Origin: Epiperipatus broadwayi
Lineage: Eukaryota; Onychophora; Udeonychophora; Euonychophora; Peripatidae
DNA length: 64,000 nucleotides
Direction: 5' to 3'
Assembly (NCBI GenBank): GCA_028023455.1
Contig: JAQFVV010012405.1
Location: forward strand, 2,669,149-2,733,148
In this document: positions 55,960 through 64,000 of the stretch, piece after piece
Layout: every line of letters starts with the position of its first letter
Numbering within the stretch: the stretch's first letter is position 1
Position numbers and translations under genes: made by a program
The notes under the pieces: generated by a model
Seen by the model: only the letters and a program-made list of their open reading frames with translations
Told to the model about the DNA's origin: nothing
Databases searched by the model: none

Positions 55960-58671
55960 TCCAGGAATCTGTAAAGTTACCAGCCAAGGCAATAGTTGGC
56001 AGCCAAAAGGAGATGATGCTAAGAATATGATTGCAGACTTGAAATTGTTGGTCACTTTCAGGTGAAAAAAGATTACATGAAGTAAAAGAACTATCTAATA
56101 TTAAATGGGCTGTTGTTGGACCTTTGTGATATTAAAAAAAAAATGGAAAAAAAAAAAAATCTGAAAAATAGATATGTAATCTACTACAAAGTATTATTAT
56201 TCTTATCTTTTCCTTTTCACTTTCTTTGCAGCTTTCTTATATATCAAGGGTTTCTATATACTCTCATATACACTTCAATGCAATTGCATTGAATGGTATT
56301 TAAGAAGACTATATAGAAAAGTTTGACTTATAAAGGTAAAATATTGGAGACACAATTGGAGTGGAATCCATAGTAAATAAAAAGTGGAGGAACAACATTG
56401 TAGAGATTGGTATATTCAATTTAATGGAAGATTTGTAAATAATTAAGGTTTATGCCACAAAAAGTTTTTTGTGATAAAGAAGTAGTGGATTTATAGATAT
56501 ACAAAATATTTTTGTGCATACCAAATAATGTCTTAAAATTGTTTTGGGAAACTTTAATGCTAGAATTGGAAAATGATTTTAAGATGAAAATGCTATGGGT
56601 AAATTTAACTATAGAGACAAATGAGAGAGGACATAAACTTGTGAAATTTGCAGAAAAAGAAAAAATATATATTACAAATTCTTTCTTTGAAAAAAAAAAA
56701 GGTAAATGGAAATGAATTTGGAGACATTCAAATGAAAGTATAACACTTTGGATTATATTTTAATTAACAAAAAATATATATTTCACATATGGAAATATAT
56801 GGACATTGATTAGTGAGATGTAAGATTTACATTAACAAACAATTAGATTAATTTTAGCATTTGATATTCCTATTCTTTAGAAGCACTTTACTGACCTATT
56901 TTAAATTTGAACTAGTTAATTATTTTAAAATATTGTCAGATTTTGAAAATGATTTAAACCTATATCAAAGTAGTAAGAAGACAACCTATCTCTACTAAGA
57001 GCTGCAACAAAGATATATGGTAGACAAAAGTATCAATTTACCAATAATTTAACAACTGAATTATAGAATCTATCAAAAAAAAAAAGGATTATGAAACTAT
57101 TTAAAACTGATTCCTTAAGAAGAAATGAATGTCTGGAGTTTTACAAAATGTTTGGAGGTAATGATATAAAAAATGTAATTGTGTATGGAGTTAGTAATGA
57201 TATAAAAAATATAATTGTGAATTGGCAGACAAAAGCTATAGAGAATAAAAGTTTAAAAGTATAAAACAAGACATTAATATTGTAAAAATGTTTCAGCAGT
57301 AAGAAGAATAGATAGAACTATTATTAAAAAGAGGTATGGCATCATGAAATGTTAAAGAGTTTTATCAAAAAATGAAGAGGTGAGACATGCAATTAAATCC
57401 ATAATAAAAAAAAGTTGTAGGAAGTGATAAAATTATTATTGGTATCTTAAAAGAAGTGAAGAAATAGAAAAAATGATGGCAAAATTGTATTAATGATAGG
57501 CAGAGTGCAATAATAATATTCTAAAGAAGATATTAGAAATTACAGACTTATCAATCTTTTGTCATTCCTATAGCTAATCTTTATCAATATAATTGCAATT
57601 CCTTTAAAATGAATATTGGATTCAAACCAATCAACACAGAAGCTACATTTAAAAGTGATATTTTTACAGTGGATTATATCTAAATATTGAGAGATATTAT
57701 TGAAGGACCAATGAATATGAGTTTCTATTTTGCTTTGGATTTATAGACTATGCTTCTATAAGTATTTTCACCATCATTAAATATTTGGATTATCAAGATA
57801 TGGATCTAAGATATAATTTTATTTTGAAGAATATTTATCAAAATTTAATTAGTAATGACTAGATTACATAGTCACATAAAGAAGTTTGAAATTTATAAGT
57901 ATATGACATAATTATTATTTTTTCCTCCAAAAAATATTTTACTGCAGTTTTATAAGAAATATTTTGTGCTTTAAAATGGTAAATTAATGAAATAAAAAAT
58001 ACAGAAAAATTATTTAAGTCATCTATATTTTGCATGATCATATAGTTGTTTTTACAAATTATAATTTTAGGACTTCAGAAAATGTTGCAATTGTTATTAG
58101 ATGAAAGTTAAGAAAATAGTATTAAAGTTAAATATTAAGAAGACTAAAATAAATAATGTTCAATGATTTTTCTTACAAAAAGATAATAAAGATTAATAAC
58201 CCAGTTTTATATATGACAAGTATTCTGGGGTTTTAAATGGGAAGCTAAGATAATAAAAATGCACAGAGAATATTTATTTATGTGATCTAGATTTTATAGA
58301 TGATGTGGTCATTTTTGCAAACAGTGCTTTAGATATTCATGAAAAATTGCTATAGTTATTAGTTGAATGTAAGAAACTATAAAGATAAATAGTAAAAAAA
58401 GTTAAAGTTGAATTGATTGGATATTTTTGTAAAGAAATAATAAAATTTCTTTATTATGAATTGAAGTTGTTAATCACTACAAATATCTTGCTTAGATTAT
58501 TAATATATAAGAAAACAATGAATAAATTTAATCTAGAATTAAATTTGGATGGAATGCTTTTGGTAGAAATAATGTAATATTAAAAGGAAATGTATTTATG
58601 TGTTTGGAAAGGACGGTTTTTAATTTATGTGTTTTACCAGTTTTTACTTAGAGTCTAAGACTTAGCTATTC
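55960..58671 (+). pseudogene. Decayed, nearly full-length RTE LINE (endonuclease + RT)
   Basis: Plus-strand RTE element broken by many stops and frameshifts. About 56058-56128: GEKRLHEVKELSNIKWAVVG, the start of the APE-type endonuclease (cf. LSSxERLxELxxxLxxIKWDxVGL). About 56370-56450: a VNKKWRNNIVEI stretch. 56512-56715: NVLKLFWETL..., then NERGHKLVKFAEKEKIYITN, endonuclease sequence just after the GDFN box. About 57370-57440: NEEVRHAIKSI, the same RT entry motif as the intact LINE at 31 kb. About 58288-58330: LDFIDDVVIFAN (catalytic box). About 58545-58671: GWNAFGRNNVILKGN, VFNLCVLPVFT, SLRLS (= YGSETW). Protein is clearly of the same family as 29459-31018. Confidence 0.8.
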
Positions 58672-58674
58672 AAC

Positions 58675-58920
58675 TGCCCATATATTACTATTTCTCATAG
58701 CAATAAATCCAGTCTACCTCCAGTTCAATCCCTTAATTCTTTCACTATTGTCAAAATACCTGTCTGCTTTTTCAACTTAAATGTATTGTCTTTGATATCT
58801 TTTTGTTACTTTTAATGTGCTATTTCACTAAATGATCTGAAGTCTCTAAATTGCTATTCTGTTAAATATCTGTCTTCAAATTTTTACTACTTTTACTTCA
58901 TATAATTCCAAGTTGAATAG
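58675..58920 (-). pseudogene. Inverted C-terminal segment of the same RTE LINE
   Basis: Minus-strand homologue of 29640-29850: the plus-strand string TGATCTGAAGTCTCTAAATTGC matches TGGTCTGAAGTCTCTGTATTGC in the intact element, and GTCTACCTCCAGTTCAATCCCTTAAT matches the RLKWSWAGHIARKD-coding region. It covers roughly YGSETW to HIARKD, exactly where the plus-strand part stops, so the 3' portion of one element appears to have been inverted. Confidence 0.7.
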
Positions 58921-58924
58921 ATGG

Positions 58925-60630
58925 TGTTGTATATGTAATAATTGGTTAATGTTATAATAGATTATTAAAATTTGAAAAAGGCACTAAACCATGTGCTGAA
59001 AAAGGCTCTTTTTTATATGATTAATATATATATAATATTGAAAAAAGCATTTAAATATGAAAAAAAAAACATTTAAAGCTAAGTCTGACTCATTTGGAAT
59101 ATTCAGTACACTTTCATGAAGATTTCAAAGAGATTTACATTCAGGACAGTATCAAACCAATTCTACATCAAAGGAGATCAGTGCAGTTGGTACATTGGTT
59201 GAAGATTAAGTTCCATTTTTAAATTCTCAATAACAGAGTGAAATTCAGCCTTAATTCTACTGGTAGTAAACTTTTTCATATTGTGCTTGAATTATCACAA
59301 TTTTTTTTAATTTTATTAAGTCCACTGATTTAATTTTGACGATAGCTTGCTTTCTCACAACTTTTACCATTGGAACAACTTGCATGGAGTTGTTGAGACA
59401 AATTTTTTTCTTCCAAACTGACACTTTCTCCTGATGTTTGAAATTAAACATTACACTTTCTCAACTTAGGACTCGATAAAAATTCACCAAGAAAGTGTTA
59501 ATTTTAACAAACAGTTAATTTTATTTCACTTGAATGTTTTTAAGAATTAACAATTTAATTATGACCAATTTAATTTATTTACTTTTCTCTTTCTTTTTTA
59601 TAAACGAAGTTAATTTGTTTTAGTCAACTTACAAATTTAGTAAACAAGATAATCTTTTTGCAAATCAAAAATATCACCAGTTCTAAATTTTTATTTTTTC
59701 AAAATAAACTCATATGTCATATCCAATTTCGATAAGCTTGTTAATATAACAAGTTCTTTTATTGACACATTTAGTAAAAAATAGAATATCTATTATGTTT
59801 ATTCTGTTTTGCTTCTTATATTTTAATTCAAACTAATATTTATTAATTTTCAGGTATTATTTTACTTGAATTCATTGTTTTTCTAACCAAGAAAATACAA
59901 GTTTTATTTACTATGTACTTGCACGTAAATGAGGTAAAAAAGGCATGAAATTCAAACCTTAACTTAATCTACCTTAATTATTTAAATCCATGTCTTTTTA
60001 ATCTTCTTTTTTCCTCGTCAACCTTTTCAGTTTTCTTGTTCATTATTTCTTTAATCGGTGATATTATATATTGTAAATTTAATATTTTTTGTCAGTAATA
60101 TGCTTACTTATCTAATTGTTGAGTATTGGTTTTTTCTTTTCCAAAATTAAAGAAAATTCCCATTTACTCATACAAATAAAAATATGGTAATAAGATCACA
60201 GAAATTCATGTGTGTTTGTATTCTCAAAATTGCCATTAAACCCTCTATTGTACTATATTGATCTGCACATCTGCACAATTTGAAAATGCTTTTATTGCAT
60301 GAAGAAGTATCAAAAATATTTATGTCAACAAACCAGAGTCATATAGTATTGGTTATCTGATAATTAAGTCAACAAAAGTCTCATTTAATGACAATATGCA
60401 AATTTTCCTCATTGGTATTTATTGTTTTCAGTAGATTAATTTCAACCCAGGAGATCTTATCTGGTGCTATCCAAAACCCCACTACCTTTTCTAGGTATTA
60501 TATAAATTTCCAAAATATTATTTATCCAGATGCAAAAGTTACACTGAACTGTGTATCTGAAATGCAATCATTCCAAATATTAACAAAAAAAAAATAGTAC
60601 ATAATAATAGCAAACAGTCTGCTACACTCA
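58925..60630. other. No gene recognised; AT-rich sequence
   Basis: Unassigned AT-rich DNA; open frames of 64 and 69 codons carry no recognised motif. Confidence 0.5.
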
Positions 60631-60639
60631 CAACACAAA

Positions 60640-61060
60640 TATCTCTATAGTTCCCTATGGTTCATTTTTTCCCAATGCACTTCAAGACTGGCTGCTTTCA
60701 AGACAGTTCCCCTTGGCCTTGATTTTTCAAACACTTTGGCACCAGTCCATTTCAGTTGCACATGAACACATTTGGCTTCATTGTAGAGCACTGTGACCAT
60801 CACTTTGAGCTTCTTTTAGCTGCAATTATTTCTGTCTCTCAGCAAAAGTCCTCTTGGCAACTTCACTTGAAATCTGGTGGAAAATCAACTCTTCGCATCT
60901 AGCTGCTATGCAGACAGTTTCCTCTGGCCTGGTTTCCCAAACTTTTTGGACCTATTCAGCTTCTGCCCTTGAACACATTTTGACTAAGAGTGCTACACAT
61001 TAACTGAAGCTAGTGCCCCTTACATCTTTCTGCAAAATGAACTGGAAAATGAATCATGCA
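60640..61060 (+). repeat. Less AT-rich block with a diverged ~210 bp duplication
   Basis: Two stretches correspond: about 60690-60785 (AGACAGTTCCCCTTGGCCT, CAAACACTTTGGCACC, CATTTCAG, GAACACATTTGGCT) and about 60905-60990 (AGACAGTTTCCTCTGGCCT, CAAACTTTTTGGACC, TATTCAGC, GAACACATTTTGACT). Composition differs sharply from the flanks. Likely an old satellite-type or foreign repeat; no frame supported. Confidence 0.65.
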
Positions 61061-61064
61061 CTTT

Positions 61065-63370
61065 GTTGCTTATTGTATTTAGAGTTTTTAATTACTCTCA
61101 CAATTAATTATTTTTTTCCATATACAGTAATGTTTTTACATAATTAATTAATTGATGCCTTATATTTGTAACCAGTAAATATTTTTAGAATTTTTTGATT
61201 GCAATTAATGTAAATTATTTAATTAAATTTACCGCTTATCATTTCACAATATAAGTATATTTCTCTAATATTTTCTACTTTTTCTGGAGTGCACCATCTT
61301 ATACTAATGTAAATATATTTTTACAAAATACAACACATTGTACAAATAGACATCCAATAATTGCATACCAACACCTCAAAATCGTGTTATCTAATACTTG
61401 TAAAAATGTCCATATACTGATGTTCTCCTGAACTTTTTCTTCCACTTTTATTATATTTACTCTTTATTATGGTTTTTAAATTCAGGGATTATATGTTCAT
61501 TTAAAACTATTTTTCATTTTTTACCAAGCAAGCATATGGACTATCATAATTGACATTCGATGTTTTTACAAAAAAATTATATTCCACATTGAACACATAT
61601 AGAAGGGTGTTGTTGCCTTCATTTACTTTTTCTGTCTTCATATCTGTTTGATAATTTTGCTTGTACTATGCATTAGTAATTTAGATGCTCAGTGAATAGG
61701 ATTATTTGGTTGCTTGGGATAGCATGGCTTTTAGATTATACTACTACTTGAAATTTTTTCTACATCACCTGTTCTTTTCCATCTGTTTGTAAGAATCTGT
61801 AGGTATCTTTCACATTCATAAATCCAGTGATAGCATCATTTCTACCATTATTACCTAGTTTATCTGGTATGGTTTATTTTCTCCTCTATCTATAAATTCA
61901 GTTCTCTAATTCTTATAGTTTTTATGTCATAATATAAGTGGTTAGTATCCTTAATTTTGCCATATGTTATCTGAAAAACTGAATGCAGTTTTTGCCATTC
62001 CCTATATAAAATCTTTTCCCCATGATTTGATACTATATCTTTTCGTGTATTCTCTTGTTCAATACTTGTTTAAGACAGACTCTTTATAGCCTATGTATGG
62101 GATGGATTTTTCAATAAATGGTTTCCACCATTTTTTAGGAGCCTTGAAGGTGATTATATGTCACCACCACTTTTTCTTTTAGCATTTATATTGAAATATT
62201 TTTCTAGGTTATTTAAGTGCTCCTCGAATCTCTAAAAAATTGATTTATGCTACTATAAATCTTGTGACTTTTAACTTGTACTATCTCTGTCACAAAATGC
62301 TTATAAATTTCCTTTGGCTTAATGTCTTTTCTGACATCATTCTTATCCTTTTGACTATTAATCCTTAAACCAGTTTTGAGTCTCATTTTTACATAATCTG
62401 TTTCTATCTGTGTAGCTAACTTCTCAATATTGATTTTTTTAAATCTTTTGATTCTATATTGAGATCATTCTGCTCTTCTCTATTTACTGCTCTTCTCTAA
62501 CTTACAATTTCTCACTTCTTTCTGTAATGCTCTCATATTTTAATGTGTCTCACTTCTGTGACTGTCAATAAGTATTTGGATAATTTTTCCAAATCAACAC
62601 ATATTCTTATTTTTATTATTGCTATCTCTTGCTGCATTGATTCTTGAAAATTGTAGGGCCATTTATTTCTTGATGTTTTTTATAATCTCTTGCATCATTT
62701 TTTGATTTTTCCAAATTATCTCAATTTTTTTTGTATTTTTGTTTAGTTTTCTTTTAGAATTTTTTTGGAAACACATTTTTTCTACATTTCTTGTATTGCA
62801 GCATTTCCTGAAATTTTTCTTCATTCTTCTGTGATCTTTCTGGAAGTTATGCATTGCTTTTTTCTATATTTCATTCATAATTTCATTTATTTTCTTCTGC
62901 AGCATTCTTAAAGCTCAACTCTTTCTTGCATCACTTTTCTATTGGATTTTGCCTGTGAGTTTTTTTTAGGTGGCATTAATGTGTGCAACATTCCAACACC
63001 ACGCATAACAGGTTTACTTTCTGGGAGCATGCTATTTGGTTTCATCTTTGTTAGATATCCTATCTTTTGAGTTGCTGGTTGCCTCTCATTCTATTGCTGT
63101 TTCATTTACTTTTTTTTGCTATTTCATCTTGGTCTGCTTATCATTGATTTTGTTTTTTTGTTTGCAACCACACTAAAAATACTCATTTATGATTTATTCA
63201 ATAAATTTTATGATATACCAACTGCTCCATCTTTCAACTACAGCTCAGTTACCCATCTAGATGTTTCGCTATAAACTTATTGCATATTTTTCTTCTTTCA
63301 CACATCAGACATTTATATGTCTTCCTTTTATTCTGTGCTTAATATTTTAATGTCTGTGGTTTATTTTGCA
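61065..63370 (-). other. Pyrimidine-rich stretch with faint coding-like signal, unassigned
   Basis: From about 61600 to 63100 the plus strand is pyrimidine-rich and its complement gives Lys/Glu/Ile-rich reading segments, such as the 63-codon frame at 62663-62854 (RKCCNTRNVEKMC, IIWKNQKMMQEIIKN) and, near 62300-62440, INIEKLATQIETDYVKMRLKTG-like sequence. It could be an old transposon ORF (coiled-coil type), but no catalytic motif can be recognised and frames change often. Confidence 0.25.
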
Positions 63371-63371
63371 C

Positions 63372-63373
<2 letters not shown>

Positions 63374-63415
<42 letters not shown>
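63374..63415. repeat. (AT)n microsatellite, about 21 units
   Basis: Uninterrupted alternating AT over about 42 bp. Confidence 0.95.
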
Positions 63416-63417
<2 letters not shown>

Positions 63418-63419
63418 TG

Positions 63420-64000
63420 AATATAGACATCACACCAATTATTTTCAAAGTAAATAATTGTATACAGTTAACAAAACATAATATTAGTATGACAAATGTA
63501 CAATCAACTTTTATCATTGTAGTTGTTTGCTAAATGTAAGTATGTATGTAATGACTTTATATGTTATGTCTAAGTTGTAGCCAAATGCACTACTGGTAAT
63601 CAGAACTTGACCATCATTAACCACATTTCGGTTGCAATTTGTAATATATGGAATTTTGGTAGCATAGGATATTTACATTAAATAAATCATGATTTTCAAC
63701 TGAAATGAAACAAATTATATCTTTTTTGTTATACATATTTCTGTAGATTGTCTATAAAAAACATGATGTATTAATGAAAACACTATAATCATCATGCAAT
63801 CTATCTATCATCATTATGTAACCATTACGTTCCATAGTTCTAGGTGTTTCATACTTGATAATTATCTATTCCCTATATAACTATCGAACTGATATGTAAT
63901 TATCATACATATCTAATAGTAAATTTAATATGGTATACTACTGCTGCTAATGATGCTTTGAAATAGGTAACAAAGATATTTAAAGACTAAATTTTAACAA
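63420..64000. other. No gene recognised; AT-rich sequence
   Basis: Unassigned AT-rich DNA to the end of the window. Confidence 0.5.

Overview
The window is very AT-rich eukaryotic DNA (about three quarters A+T by eye) from what is most likely an invertebrate animal. The evidence is the set of decayed animal-type transposons: RTE and CR1/jockey-like LINEs, Penelope-like elements (PLEs) with GIY-YIG domains, and short derivatives of hAT, piggyBac-like and Tigger/pogo-like DNA transposons, plus tRNA-derived SINEs. I found no host gene, rRNA gene, CRISPR or operon. Phylum cannot be fixed from this sequence.

Layout. 0.6-1.2 kb: a foldback repeat and a half copy of it. 3.55-4.29 kb: first of three copies of a ~750-780 bp repeat bounded by TTAA (others at 41.8-42.6 and 52.1-52.9 kb). 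5.0 and 9.3 kb: foldback elements with perfect 14- and 13-bp target duplications. 9.6-11.7 kb: decayed CR1/jockey-like LINE, minus strand. 12.06-12.26 kb: two tRNA-like SINE units. 12.7-13.5 kb: a ~290 bp unit present twice direct and once inverted. 13.6-17.5 kb: the most striking locus, a Penelope-like element duplicated head-to-head into a ~1.1 kb-armed palindrome, enclosed by inverted repeats that each carry a hammerhead-ribozyme motif; a hAT MITE with a perfect 8-bp target duplication is nested in the right-hand repeat. 20.2-20.7 kb: another hammerhead-like repeat. 20.9-22.5 kb: a diverged tandem duplication. 25.4 kb: a further truncated hammerhead repeat.

27.7-29.1 and 32.3-33.6 kb: two Tigger/pogo-like elements with TA duplications. 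Between them, 29.44-31.02 kb, lies a 5'-truncated RTE LINE with an intact ~519-codon reverse transcriptase frame. 32.3-35.5 kb: a jockey-like LINE broken by the second Tigger-like element, a SINE and a 333 bp foldback element that contains hammerhead-like cores. 37.7-38.4 kb: a decayed Penelope-type GIY-YIG element, then a tRNA-derived SINE. 45.3-46.6 kb: a second CR1/jockey-like LINE fragment next to a 490 bp hAT MITE. 56.0-58.9 kb: a nearly full-length but heavily mutated RTE LINE whose 3' part is inverted. 60.7-61.1 kb: a less AT-rich duplicated block. The rest is AT-rich intergenic or intronic sequence with microsatellites.

The genes here do not form a host pathway. The best candidate for an unusual system is the set of self-cleaving-ribozyme (hammerhead) repeats coupled to Penelope-like retroelements: at least six motif copies of two distinct types, several with all helices drawable by hand, arranged as inverted pairs around a PLE palindrome and in foldback elements with retroposon-style target duplications.
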